DNA of 64,000 nt from CAZWLY01 sp964634465 (GTDB lineage Bacteria > Desulfobacterota > Desulfarculia > G963662305), in contig CAZWLY010000004.1 in assembly GCA_964634465.1 (NCBI GenBank), positions 62,001 to 126,000 of the forward strand, written 5' to 3'. This document shows positions 56,710-64,000 of the stretch, in pieces; position 1 is the first letter of the stretch; each line of letters begins with the position of its first letter. Made by a program: the position numbers and the translations under genes. The notes under the pieces were generated by a model. It saw only the letters and a list, made by a program, of their open reading frames with translations. It searched no databases and was not told the DNA's origin.

Positions 56710-59117
56710 GCCACAGCCTCCGCGCCGGCCAGGTTGACGAAGAGGTCGGCGATCCGCCTGGCGTCCTGGAGATCGTCGGCATCCACGTTGATGGTCAGGT
56801 TGTGGATGTGGATGGCCCGCCGCTCCTGGACGCGGGGGGCGACGCCGTCAGGCGACCGATCCGGGCGTCGGGCCTGGGCCTGGCTCCAGAGCTCCGGCAG
56901 ATCGACCTTGGGCGGGGCGATGGTCAGGCGGCCGAGGTCCACGCCGCCGAGGGTATCCAGCGCAGGCAACCGGGGCGCCGGTATATCGACCTCAACCGGG
57001 GCGACGGCCAAGCGGCCGAGGTCCATGCCGCCCAGGGCGTCCAACGTCGCCAGCCGGAGCGCCGGCGCGGCGGCCCTGATCCCCCGCGCCATGGTCTCCG
57101 GGATGGCCATGCCCGAGGCGGTCAGGTTGGACAGCGGGCCCTCCTTGGCGTCCGAGAAGGGCAGCAGCTTGCGGATTTTGGCCAGGCCGGCCTTGATCAG
57201 CTTGAGCGGAGCGGAGAGCTTGGATTTGATGCCGTCAACAAACGTCTGCCACAGCCGGGCCCCGGCCTCGAAAAGGTTGAGCCCCTTGAACCAATCCCAA
57301 ACGGACTGAATGGCGTCCCAGATCGCGGCCCCGATCTGGTACGGGAGGGTCATTAAATCAAACAACCATCTGATTAATCCGCCGAGGACCTGCCCGACCA
57401 CCCGGCCGACCTCGATCCAGTCCAAGAAGTAGACCGGCCCTTTTTGGGCCTCGTCGCTCGTTAGGCCCAGCCATTTGACGAAACGCTTAAACAGGTTGAC
57501 GATCGGCTCAAGCGCCTCCCAGACCGGCTTGAGGGCGTAAGAAAATCCGGCCTCGAGGCCCATCCAGAAACTTTTGAGGCGGGCCCACAGGCCGTCAACC
57601 GCGCCTCGGAACCAGTCAAACCTCTTGTAGAGCCAGACCAGCACCGCGCCCAGGGCGACCAGGCCGATCACAATCCAGGTGACCGGGTTGGCCAGCAGGG
57701 CGGCGGTGAAGGACCACGCCCCGGTGGCGGCGGACAGAAACCCGGCCTTGAGCGCGCCCAGCCGAGCCGGCAGCAATTTGAGCGCCGCGCCCCACTTGGC
57801 CGCCAGGAGCATGGCCAGGCCCAGGGCGCCGGACAGGATGCCCAGCCCGGCGGCCAGGGCGACGACGGCGGTCACCGAGGCGCCGATGATCTTGACCAAG
57901 CGCTCGTGGCGCTGCATCCAGGCCAGGATTGGGTTGAGCAGGCGGGTGATGGCCGAGATGATCGCCTGGATAACCTGGAGCGGCCCCATCCCCAGCACGA
58001 TGGCGAAGGTTTCCAGCGTGCCGGCCAGCATCTTTTTGACCCCCTCCCAGGTCTGCATCATCTCGGCGGCGAAAGTTTTGGTTGTGCCGGTGGAACCGTC
58101 CAGGGCCTCGGACATGGCCCGGACGGCCTCGACACCCTGGAGGGTGACCAGGCGGCCGTCACGCATGGTCTTGTAGGTCATCTTGAGGACTGCATCGTAG
58201 GCCTTGGCCCCGGTGGCGTTGAGGGCTTGCTTCAAAAAGAGCGACCGCTGGGCGTCGGTCATCTTGGCCGTGGCCCGCTCCAGATTCTCGATGATGTCCA
58301 CCAAGGGCAATACCGCCCCCTTGCCGCCCTCGGCCCGGAACAGCTCGTTGAGGTTGAGCCCAAAGTCGCGCTTAATGATCTGTTGCATCCGTCGGGTCGG
58401 GGCCTTGACCGCCTCGGCCAGCGAGTTGAAGATCTGGGCCGCATCCTGGGTGGACTGAGCGGCCGGCCGGATCGCGCCCAGGAGGGCCAGCGTGTCAGAA
58501 AGAGTTTGGTTGGCCTGGGACCCGGCGGCCGAAACCACCGGAATGGCCGTGGCCAGTTCGTTCATTTCCACCGAGGCGATCTGGGTCAGGCGGGCCAGCT
58601 TGTCCGTGACCTGCCCGGCCTGATCGGCCGTTATGGAATAGGCCTTCAGGACCGAGTCGATAAGTTTGGCCGAGGTGGCCAAATCGCCGATCCCAGCAGT
58701 GGCGAAATCCAACGTCGGTTTGATGAGGCGGAGTTGATCCTGGACCCGGTAGCCGGCCGAGGCCAGCGCCGTCATACCGGCCACGGCCTCATTGGGCGAC
58801 CATTCGGTCAACACGCCCAGGTCCAGCGCCTTGGCGCGCAACGCGGCCAGGTCTTTGGCCGAGGCCTGGGAGATTAACGATAGTCGTTTCAGACTGGTCT
58901 CGAACGTTCCGGCCGCCTCCGCGCCGGCGGTCAGTCCCAGGCCAAGAGCGGCGGCCACGCCGACGACGGCCATGCTGCGCCGGAACAGCTTCAGCCCACG
59001 ATCGGCCAGGCGCAGCTCTCGTGTAAACCGCTGGAGGTGGCTGCGGGCCCCCCGCATCGGCCCGGTGAACATATCCACCAGCCGCACCGTTGCCGCCAGC
59101 CTGTAGATCGACTCCAT
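56706..59117 (-). CDS. Phage tail tape measure protein
   Basis: An 803-residue protein. The N-terminal domain contains FETSLKRLSLISQASAKDLAALRAKALDLG, WSPNEAVAGMTALASAGY and TLSDTLALLGAIRPAAQS, the PhageMin_Tail/TP901 signature. Hydrophobic stretches follow in the middle (ALAAGLGILSGALGLAMLLA; WIVIGLVALGAVLVWLY), then a helical C-terminus. ATG at 59117 is coupled to the end of the -1 frameshifted chaperone extension (TGATG). Tail length is set by this protein. Confidence 0.9.
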   Translation of the reverse strand: MESIYRLAATVRLVDMFTGPMRGARSHLQRFTRELRLADRGLKLFRRSMAVVGVAAALGLGLTAGAEAAGTFETSLKRLSLISQASAKDLAALRAKALDLGVLTEWSPNEAVAGMTALASAGYRVQDQLRLIKPTLDFATAGIGDLATSAKLIDSVLKAYSITADQAGQVTDKLARLTQIASVEMNELATAIPVVSAAGSQANQTLSDTLALLGAIRPAAQSTQDAAQIFNSLAEAVKAPTRRMQQIIKRDFGLNLNELFRAEGGKGAVLPLVDIIENLERATAKMTDAQRSLFLKQALNATGAKAYDAVLKMTYKTMRDGRLVTLQGVEAVRAMSEALDGSTGTTKTFAAEMMQTWEGVKKMLAGTLETFAIVLGMGPLQVIQAIISAITRLLNPILAWMQRHERLVKIIGASVTAVVALAAGLGILSGALGLAMLLAAKWGAALKLLPARLGALKAGFLSAATGAWSFTAALLANPVTWIVIGLVALGAVLVWLYKRFDWFRGAVDGLWARLKSFWMGLEAGFSYALKPVWEALEPIVNLFKRFVKWLGLTSDEAQKGPVYFLDWIEVGRVVGQVLGGLIRWLFDLMTLPYQIGAAIWDAIQSVWDWFKGLNLFEAGARLWQTFVDGIKSKLSAPLKLIKAGLAKIRKLLPFSDAKEGPLSNLTASGMAIPETMARGIRAAAPALRLATLDALGGMDLGRLAVAPVEVDIPAPRLPALDTLGGVDLGRLTIAPPKVDLPELWSQAQARRPDRSPDGVAPRVQERRAIHIHNLTINVDADDLQDARRIADLFVNLAGAEAVA

Positions 59118-59685
59118 CAGTCTCCCTCGCCTCCGAACGCCTTGGCGATGGCGGCGGCGAAAAGGTTGATTTTTTCCCGCCGGATCATCTCCATCTCGGC
59201 CAGCGCCTTCAAAAAATCGTCCAGGTCCTCCGGGGCCTCCCGGCCCAGGTGGTGGCGGATCAGCACCCGCCCCGCCCGGACCCAGTTGGCCTCGGCCTCG
59301 GCTAAAAAACCTCCAGATCAAACTCCCGGTTGCCGCCCAGCGCCTCCTGGAGTTTGTCGGCCAGGCTGGTGCCCAGCATCGGCTCGGCCTCCAGGCGGGC
59401 CATCATCTCCTGGGCCGACGGGTGGATAGCGCAGGCCTTGACCAGCCGCTTGGTGGCCACGACCGGCCGCTTTTTGAAGCCCGCCACGTTGATGAACTGC
59501 TCCATCTCGGCCACGGTCGGCCGCCGGAACCAAAGGACTTCACCGCGGTCGAACTCGTCGGACAGCCGCAAAATCTTTTTGCCGGCCGCCTTGGCCTGCC
59601 TGACCGCCTCGGGGGCGTCGGGGGGCAACTCGTCTACCGATAGTCTGTCCAGGCCGCTCGCCTGGGCCTCGTGGGCATCACTCAT
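59117..59685 (-). CDS. Tail assembly chaperone, -1 frameshift product (G-T / E-E' type)
   Basis: The 127-codon gene (59685-59302) ends GAG GTT TTT TAG. In the -1 frame after TTT the reading continues TTA GCC GAG GCC AAC..., open for 62 codons (LAEAEANWVRAGRVLIRHH...EMEMIRREKINLFAAAIAKAFGGEGD) to a TGA overlapping the tape measure ATG. A fused 189-residue chaperone placed directly before the tape measure gene is conserved among long-tailed phages (lambda G-GT, P2 E-E'). The extension has no start codon or ribosome site of its own. The slip site is a run of six T ending at the stop codon. Confidence 0.85.
59302..59310 (-). promoter_or_regulatory. -1 frameshift slip site GTTTTTTAG
   Basis: Zero-frame codons GTT TTT TAG occupy 59310-59302. 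Phe-tRNA on TTT can re-pair one base back within the six-T run while the stop codon waits in the A site. P2 E-E' uses a similar T-run. Confidence 0.75.
59302..59685 (-). CDS. Tail assembly chaperone, unshifted form (Mu gp41 / P2 E position)
   Basis: A 127-residue protein: ILRLSDEFDRGEVLWFRRPTVAEMEQFINVAGF, RLVKACAIHPSAQEMMARL and LADKLQEALGGNREFDLEVF. Size, helical C-terminus and position between tube and tape measure genes fit tail assembly chaperones. ATG at 59685 overlaps the tube stop (ATGA) and has AGGAGG upstream. Most ribosomes should stop at TAG 59302. Confidence 0.85.
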   Translation of the reverse strand: MSDAHEAQASGLDRLSVDELPPDAPEAVRQAKAAGKKILRLSDEFDRGEVLWFRRPTVAEMEQFINVAGFKKRPVVATKRLVKACAIHPSAQEMMARLEAEPMLGTSLADKLQEALGGNREFDLEVF

Positions 59686-60128
59686 CAGGCGCTACCTCCT
59701 TCCCGCTGAATCGGCTTGTGCATCACCAGGTCGATGGTGACGGACATCTCGGTGTCGCCCTGCTTGGTCGACTCGTCCACCCCGGCGATGTCGGCCTCGA
59801 TCAACCGGACGCGGGTCGTCTCGCCGCCCTTGGGCTGGAAGACGATCGTGACGTCGAACGGGTCCAGCTCCTCGGGGGCCGTCGCGCCCTTGCTCTTGAC
59901 CCAGGCCAAAAACGGCCCGTAGAACTCGTCGTGATCGAGAACAATGGAGCCGGTCGCCTCGTAGTTGCCCACGCTCGACCCGATGCCGACCGCGCCCTTG
60001 CCGTAGCGGGTCTTCTTTTCTTGTTTGCTCGACCAGTTGACCTCCTGGACGCCGACCATCTCGCCGTAGCCGGCATCGATTGTGACGTCCAGCCAGGCCA
60101 CCCGGCGCCCGTTAACCTTTTGCGCCAT
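59685..60128 (-). CDS. Phage tail tube protein
   Basis: A 147-residue protein in the Mu M / P2 FII position: GEMVGVQEVNWSSKQEKKTRYGKGAVGIGSSVG, ATGSIVLDHDEF and VTIVFQPKGGETTRVRLIEADIAGVDEST...MSVTIDLVMH give the beta-barrel strands of tail tubes. It lies 12 bases behind the sheath gene and overlaps the chaperone start. Assembles into the inner tube of the contractile tail. Confidence 0.85.
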   Translation of the reverse strand: MAQKVNGRRVAWLDVTIDAGYGEMVGVQEVNWSSKQEKKTRYGKGAVGIGSSVGNYEATGSIVLDHDEFYGPFLAWVKSKGATAPEELDPFDVTIVFQPKGGETTRVRLIEADIAGVDESTKQGDTEMSVTIDLVMHKPIQREGGSA

Positions 60129-60140
60129 CTCTCACCTCCT

Positions 60141-61607
60141 CTATGCGGTCGCGGTGATCTCGACGTCCCACGTGGCCCAGCCGAAGTGGAGGCCGATATC
60201 GACCCGCTCGATATTGGGGATGCCGTAGAGCGTCACCTTTTCGTAAATCCCATCGGCCGCCAGGTTCTGGCCGGCCGGGACGTAGATCTCGAAGTCGTCC
60301 AGCTCGGCGGCCGGCAAGGCCTCGACCATCTGGGTCCTCAGCGCCCTGGCCTGGTCGGTGACGATGGCCGACACGCCCAGGTCGTCGGCCGTGGCCTTGC
60401 CCTTCCGCCCGGCGGTCTGCCACGCCTGGGACTCGATGTGGGGCTCGGTGGCCATCTCCAGCAGCCGCACCGCCTTGAACACGGTGCGCACCGCCTCGAT
60501 CCGCACGAACTGGTGGTTGTCGGCGGCCATGGTCCTCCCTTTGTCGAACACCGCCGGCCGGCCGAAATCCCTGGGTACGGCCGGCATGTAGCCGGCGTTG
60601 AGCAGGCTGGTGGCCATGGCCTGGGTGTAGTACTCGGGCAGGGTGACGTTGGGTAGAGGGTTGCGTCCCCGCCAGCCGATGGACTGGTTGACCTGAATGC
60701 GAGCGAAGATGCCCGAGGCAATGCCGGTCAGCATCCGGGGGCGGAGGCGGCCGCTCCGCTCGGCGACGTCTCCATAGCCGGCGTTGACCACCACGTAGGG
60801 GTGGGCGAAACCGTCGGCCTCGGCGACCAGGCCGTCAACCCAGGTCTGCAACCCGGAGGCGCTCAGATCGGTCGGCTTGGCCGCCTGAGTTAAGAACCAG
60901 GCCGGCCGCTTTTGGGCGGCCAGGTAGTCGGCCTGGGCGGCGAACGTCGCCCAATCGGTGGCGTCGGTGGGCGTGGGGATGACGAAAAACTCGGGCTGGT
61001 AACCCCGGCTCAGGACGTCATCGACCACGTTCATGATTTCGGTGGTGGTCACCGAGGGCGCGGTAGTCGAGAACTTCCAGGTGTCGCCCTCGGCCATGTC
61101 GCCGCCGGTGAAATCAAACTGAGCCGTGACACCCACGTCCGGGATGCCGATGTCCTGGGCGGCGGTGACGGTCTTGTTGACCACCTCCCAGTTGTTGCCG
61201 CCGTCGATTGATATCCTGACCTTGGCTGCGCCCGAGCCGCCGGCCAGGGTACACTCGATGACCACCTGGGCGTCCATGTCGCAGCTCGAGCCCACGCTCA
61301 GCGTGGCCAAGCCGGAGACGCCCGAGGTGTCCACCGTGCCGACCGTGCCGGCGTCGGCCTTGGCCACCGGGGCGGCCAGGACATAGGGGTAACGGCCCTG
61401 GTAGTAGCTCAGGTGGTCGGCCAGGGCGTCAAGGAGCGGGCCCTGGCCGATCAGGCTGGCCAGGTCGTCCTCCGGACCGACGGCGTAGACCTGGCCGGTC
61501 TCGCTGCCGGCCCTGGGGCCGAGGATCATCGGCAGGCCGGACACCTCGTCCGGGTTGAGCCCGGAGCGGTAGGCGTTGATGGTGATAACCGATCCACTAA
61601 GGGGCAT
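60141..61607 (-). CDS. Contractile tail sheath protein (DUF2586-like)
   Basis: A 488-residue protein. GLPMILGPRAGSETGQVYAVGPEDDLASLIGQGPL at the N-terminus, an inserted beta-domain (CDMDAQVVIECTLAGGSGAAKVRISIDGG), and the C-terminal part VRLLEMATEPHIESQ...VEALPAAELDDFEIYVPAGQNL with the final VEITATA strand are typical of sheath proteins. The position before the tube gene and Mu order support it. A contractile (myovirus) tail follows. Confidence 0.88.
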   Translation of the reverse strand: MPLSGSVITINAYRSGLNPDEVSGLPMILGPRAGSETGQVYAVGPEDDLASLIGQGPLLDALADHLSYYQGRYPYVLAAPVAKADAGTVGTVDTSGVSGLATLSVGSSCDMDAQVVIECTLAGGSGAAKVRISIDGGNNWEVVNKTVTAAQDIGIPDVGVTAQFDFTGGDMAEGDTWKFSTTAPSVTTTEIMNVVDDVLSRGYQPEFFVIPTPTDATDWATFAAQADYLAAQKRPAWFLTQAAKPTDLSASGLQTWVDGLVAEADGFAHPYVVVNAGYGDVAERSGRLRPRMLTGIASGIFARIQVNQSIGWRGRNPLPNVTLPEYYTQAMATSLLNAGYMPAVPRDFGRPAVFDKGRTMAADNHQFVRIEAVRTVFKAVRLLEMATEPHIESQAWQTAGRKGKATADDLGVSAIVTDQARALRTQMVEALPAAELDDFEIYVPAGQNLAADGIYEKVTLYGIPNIERVDIGLHFGWATWDVEITATA

Positions 61608-61620
61608 TGGCCACCTCCTT

Positions 61621-61890
61621 TTACTTGTTTAGGCCGTCGAAACCGGCCCCGGCCTTTTTGGCCTCGAAGGCCTTCCGGGCCGCCTCAAACTTGGCCTGGG
61701 ATATCTCGTCGCCCGGCCCGAGTCCGGCGTGGTGCATCAGGCCGACGGCGACGGGCTTGGGCGTCTCGACCCCCTTGACCTGGTGGGTCAGCCCGGCCGC
61801 CCGAAGGCGGTCCATGACGGTCGATTTGTCCGGGGCCTCGGCCGGACTGTTGGGCCGGGTCTCGTCGCTGATCTCTTTGGGCTTGGCCAT
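61621..61890 (-). CDS. Small phage protein of unknown function (Mu gp38 position)
   Basis: An 89-residue basic protein, Pro/Ala/Lys-rich: SPAEAPDKSTVMDRLRAAGLTHQVKGVETPKP and ISQAKFEAARKAFEAKKAGAGFDGL. No membrane segment. It lies between the terminator-like gene and the sheath gene with short gaps and a GGAGGTAGGAG ribosome site; Mu also has a small gene (gp38) here. Confidence 0.6.
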   Translation of the reverse strand: MAKPKEISDETRPNSPAEAPDKSTVMDRLRAAGLTHQVKGVETPKPVAVGLMHHAGLGPGDEISQAKFEAARKAFEAKKAGAGFDGLNK

Positions 61891-61900
61891 CTCCTACCTC

Positions 61901-62461
61901 CTACTCCGCCATCTCGGAGTCGATGTCGGCCTGGGTGATCGCTCCCCCATCGACGAGGGCGACCACCGAGCCGTGTACGACCAGGCGGACGTTGATCAAT
62001 GTCTGGTGCTTGATATGAGCCAGGCTGTCGGACAGGATCGCGCTCTGCACCTCGATCCTGGCCCAGTCGTTACGGTTGCCGGACACCTCGTCCGGGTTGG
62101 TAGTCAGACCGTCGGGATGATCGGGATCGATCCAGACGCCCTCGTCCAGCAAGGCCAGGAATTGGTCCCGGACGGCCTCGGCTTCGGCCAAAGTCTGGGC
62201 GGCGATCACTACGTCCAGGTGCAGGTCGCGCTCAAAGACCCTGACCACCTCGGTCCAGGTGTCGGCTTGGTCGTCGAAGAACTTGGCCAGCGTCTTATCG
62301 ACTCGCCGGAAGTCCTCGGCGTCCCGCTCAGGCGGGGTGAGGACCGAGGCCCAGGGCAGGCCCTTGTGCCGGCCCGCCTCGGAGGCGTCGGTGTAGATCG
62401 GGCCGCTCATGCCTGCCTCGGTCAACTTGCCGACCAGGTAATTTTTGACCGCCTCGATCAC
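61901..62461 (-). CDS. Phage tail terminator-like protein (Mu gp37 position)
   Basis: A 186-residue protein: IEAVKNYLVGKLTEAGMSGPIYTDASEAGR, WASVLTPPERDAEDF, DLHLDVVIAAQTLAEAEAVRDQFLALLDEGVWID, HIKHQTLINVRLVVHGSVV. The alpha/beta layout with a Gln/Lys-rich last strand and the position behind the tail-completion gene fit a terminator that caps the sheath. Overlaps its upstream neighbour by four bases. Confidence 0.6.
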   Translation of the reverse strand: MIEAVKNYLVGKLTEAGMSGPIYTDASEAGRHKGLPWASVLTPPERDAEDFRRVDKTLAKFFDDQADTWTEVVRVFERDLHLDVVIAAQTLAEAEAVRDQFLALLDEGVWIDPDHPDGLTTNPDEVSGNRNDWARIEVQSAILSDSLAHIKHQTLINVRLVVHGSVVALVDGGAITQADIDSEMAE

Positions 62462-62898
62462 CCTCTCGCCTCCTCCGCCAGCGTCTGGGCGATGATGCCC
62501 TTAAACTCGTCCCAGTCATCTTGGTTGATGCCGATGAAGGGCCGGGCTGGTATGCCCCCGGCTCGCCGGCCGCGGACGATCACGTCGCCGTAGTTGTGCC
62601 GGGCGGCGTAGACCACGTTGGTCCCCCACTGAGCCCTGGCCGAGTCCCCCCGGCCGGTGATGGAGCGCCGGAGCCGGCCGGTATCGACCAGGGTCTGACC
62701 GCCGTGTCGCAGCACCCGCTCGGAGGGTATCCACCGCGCGCCGTCCGGCCCCCGCTGATCCTCGAAGCGGAGCTTGGTTGAGCTGACCCCGGCCTCGGCG
62801 ATGCGCTTATGGAGCCGGGTGAAGATGGTCTCCTCGCCCAGCCGCAAAAGGGCTCGATCCAGGTGCCGGAAGTCTTTGCTCAACCTGATCCCGCTCAA
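62458..62898 (-). CDS. Phage virion morphogenesis / tail completion protein
   Basis: A protein of 146 residues: LDRALLRLGEETIFTRLHKRIAEAG, RWIPSERVLRHGGQTLVDTGRLRRSI, VVYAARHNYGDV and IPARPFIGINQDDWDEFKGIIAQTL are the ordered motifs of the virion morphogenesis (Mu G / P2 S-like) family, in which G-x-TL-DTGRLRRSI and PARPF-G are hallmarks. Start TTG at 62898 is chosen because GGAGAG lies about 8 bases upstream; the open frame continues further but overlaps the gp36-like gene. Confidence 0.85.
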   Translation of the reverse strand: MSGIRLSKDFRHLDRALLRLGEETIFTRLHKRIAEAGVSSTKLRFEDQRGPDGARWIPSERVLRHGGQTLVDTGRLRRSITGRGDSARAQWGTNVVYAARHNYGDVIVRGRRAGGIPARPFIGINQDDWDEFKGIIAQTLAEEARG

Positions 62899-62950
62899 AG
62901 CAAGGTCTCTCCGTTTTTGACACCGCTTGAAGGGTTCAAGCGGCCGTCTG

Positions 62951-63388
62951 TCAGTAGCAATCCTCCCAGCCAGGGGGTAGGGCCGGCTTGGGGTGATCGG
63001 CGACGACACGGGCCCTGGGTTGGCTCGTGCCGTCGTCGCCGGTCTGGCCCAAGTGGACCTTGCCGTCCCGGACCGCCTCTAAGAACTTGATGGCCGCATC
63101 CCGGTCTTTGCGGATCGACTCGTCAGGCGAACCGGGCGTGTACCCCTTGGCCGAGAGCAGTCTCCAGAGGGCCAAGCGGCCGACATGCAACCGCAGCCAG
63201 GGCGGCGCGGGCGACAGGGGCGTCTCGTACCGGCCGGCCAGGTAGCCGTTGGCCTCGGCCTCGGCGTCGGCGATGGCCTGCTCCACCAGGGCCTGGTTGT
63301 CGGCGACGCTCTGGTCGCCGGCCAGCGCCTCCACGGTGGCCAGGCCGACCGACTCGATCAACCCCTGCCTGGTCAGGTAGTCGCCCAA
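62951..63388 (-). CDS. Mu gp36-like protein (DUF1320 family)
   Basis: A 145-residue head-tail connector-type protein: MGDYLTRQGLIESVG, ADNQALVEQAIADAEAEANGYLAGRYETPL, LRLHVGRLALWRLLSAKG and the helix IRKDRDAAIKFLEAVRDGKVHLG match DUF1320 in order and spacing. It identifies the phage as Mu-like. Its start is three bases behind the gp35-like stop. Confidence 0.85.
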   Translation of the reverse strand: MGDYLTRQGLIESVGLATVEALAGDQSVADNQALVEQAIADAEAEANGYLAGRYETPLSPAPPWLRLHVGRLALWRLLSAKGYTPGSPDESIRKDRDAAIKFLEAVRDGKVHLGQTGDDGTSQPRARVVADHPKPALPPGWEDCY

Positions 63389-63391
63389 CCG

Positions 63392-63811
63392 TTACTCCTC
63401 CGAGTCGTCCGGGGCCGGGGCGATCTGCTCTTTGACCTGGCCCCAGGCTCGAACAACCTGCTCGCCGGTAACCTGCCGTCCCAAAGCCTTGGACACGGCG
63501 TCCACCTTGGGGCGTCCGTCGGCGGTCAGGTCGTCGGGGTTGCCAGCCTCGGCCACATCCCACACCGCCTTGATGATCTGGTCATCGGTGGGCGGGGCTG
63601 GGTCTTGCGGCTCGGCGCGGTCGCCTTCCGGGGCGGCCGGGCTGTCTTCGGCCGGCGGCTCAGGCTCGGCCGGCGGCTCAATCAGGCGGGCATATTTGGG
63701 CACCACCTCGTCGGCGGTGGCCTCGTCCACCTCAAGCCTCTTGCCGGGCTTGTGGTACTGCCCGCCGTACTTCATTTGGTGGATCAACTCGATCCAGACC
63801 CTTGCGGACAT
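63392..63811 (-). CDS. Mu gp35-position phage protein
   Basis: A 139-residue acidic protein. The first ~45 residues (WIELIHQMKYGGQYHKPGKRLEVDEATADEVVPKYARLI) form a small conserved domain found in phage proteins next to major capsid genes; a long Pro/Glu linker follows, then a helical end (DDQIIKAVWDVAEAG; GRQVTGEQVVRAWGQVKEQI). ATG at 63811 has GGAGG upstream. Confidence 0.6.
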   Translation of the reverse strand: MSARVWIELIHQMKYGGQYHKPGKRLEVDEATADEVVPKYARLIEPPAEPEPPAEDSPAAPEGDRAEPQDPAPPTDDQIIKAVWDVAEAGNPDDLTADGRPKVDAVSKALGRQVTGEQVVRAWGQVKEQIAPAPDDSEE

Positions 63812-63833
63812 AAGTCCTCCTTCCCCGGCTCTA

Positions 63834-64000
63834 TCAGCCGGTCGGCTCGTCAACCACCTGGGCCTTGATGACCGCTCCGGGGTAGTGGGTGGCCGGTACG
63901 GGGCTGGATTGGACGCGGATCCAAATGCCGTCCGGGTCTTTCTCGAACCAGGAATCGACGACGAAGGGCCGGCCGAGGGTGCCGGGCCCGCCGGGGACCT
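63834..64000 (-). CDS. Phage structural protein, C-terminal end only (runs off the right edge)
   Basis: The minus-strand frame entering at the window edge reads ...LGRPFVVDSWFEKDPD-GIWIRVQSSPVPATHYPG... and stops at TGA 63836-63834: 55 codons. The start is outside. It precedes the gp35-like gene by 22 bases, so by Mu order it may be a head or head-decoration protein. Too little is visible to name it. Confidence 0.55.
   Translation of the reverse strand, partial: VPGGPGTLGRPFVVDSWFEKDPDGIWIRVQSSPVPATHYPGAVIKAQVVDEPTG

Larger units (their letters stand above)
42567..64000. mobile_element. Mu-like contractile-tail prophage, partial (continues beyond the right edge)
   Basis: From 63.8 down to 46.4 kb the minus strand carries gp35/gp36-like, tail completion, terminator-like, sheath, tube, chaperone, tape measure, hub, spike, gp46, gp47, gp48 and fibre genes in Mu order, then lysis genes. 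Genes overlap by 1-4 bases as in phage late operons. Head, transposase and early genes are outside the window. The left limit is an estimate based on the AT-rich region; the pentapeptide and methylase genes may be phage morons or neighbouring host islands. Confidence 0.8.

Noticed and set aside
42414..64000. CRISPR array or integrase-type att site in the phage region
   Set aside because: No regularly spaced repeats and no tRNA or integrase gene seen; gene order points to a Mu-like phage instead.

Overview
The window looks like a piece of a high-GC (roughly two-thirds G+C) anaerobic deltaproteobacterial-type (Desulfobacterota-like) chromosome, followed by a large part of a contractile-tailed, Mu-like prophage. 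The assignment is an inference from gene content: a branched-chain amino acid (Liv) ABC cassette with an embedded acyl-CoA synthetase, a TAXI-type TRAP transporter, beta-oxidation genes, an indolepyruvate:ferredoxin oxidoreductase-like enzyme, Fe-S proteins and a selenoprotein. No rRNA, tRNA or CRISPR array was seen.

Host part, 1-42.4 kb. The left edge cuts a SorC-type regulator. It is followed by livG - acyl-CoA synthetase - livH - livM - livK - livF - a secreted LEA14-like protein (0.76-8.4 kb), a set that suggests uptake and CoA activation of an organic acid. A housekeeping stretch (8.5-20.2 kb) holds a P1 peptidase, cutA, a lipoprotein, a YkgJ-type cysteine-cluster protein, a TEX30-like hydrolase, a HIT protein, a prepilin peptidase, an M15 peptidase, a CorC/HlyC protein, lnt, prfB and a DUF362 ferredoxin. 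prfB is read through a programmed +1 frameshift. At 20.4-22.1 kb an arsR - methyltransferase - redox protein operon ends in a C_GCAxxG_C_C gene whose first conserved Cys codon is TGA, with a SECIS-like hairpin just behind it; it is read here as a selenoprotein.

An ilvD-type dehydratase, an orphan IorA-like enzyme without its ferredoxin domain and a 3-hydroxyacyl-CoA dehydrogenase come next. A GntR regulator follows, whose promoter region carries a perfect 24-bp palindrome, then a TAXI-TRAP operon with a good terminator. From 38.3 down to 31.2 kb a seven-gene minus-strand operon (iclR, a QueG-like Fe-S protein, acyl-CoA ligase, acyl-CoA dehydrogenase, thiolase, enoyl-CoA hydratase, gamma-CA-like) encodes an acyl-CoA degradation route. 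A LarA/DUF2088 protein, a GT-C-like membrane protein and a methyltransferase close the host part.

Phage part, about 42.5-64 kb, minus strand, order as in Mu. From right to left it holds gp35/gp36-like head-tail genes, tail completion, sheath, tube, a tail chaperone with a probable -1 frameshift, tape measure, hub, spike, PAAR-like tip, gp46/gp47/gp48 baseplate genes, tail fibre and a lysis group (GH24 lysozyme with spanin-like small genes). A probable moron region lies at its end: a secreted nuclease, two tandem pentapeptide-repeat potassium-channel-like genes on the plus strand, a DNA methylase with a degenerate SAM motif, and a gene broken by an 8-bp tandem duplication. The head genes and the other phage end lie beyond 64 kb.

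The most striking theme is recoding. Three different events are readable in one window: +1 (prfB), UGA as selenocysteine, and -1 at a U-run (tail chaperone). The tandem channel genes and the DnaB-N-like domain on a baseplate hub are the most unusual phage-region features.
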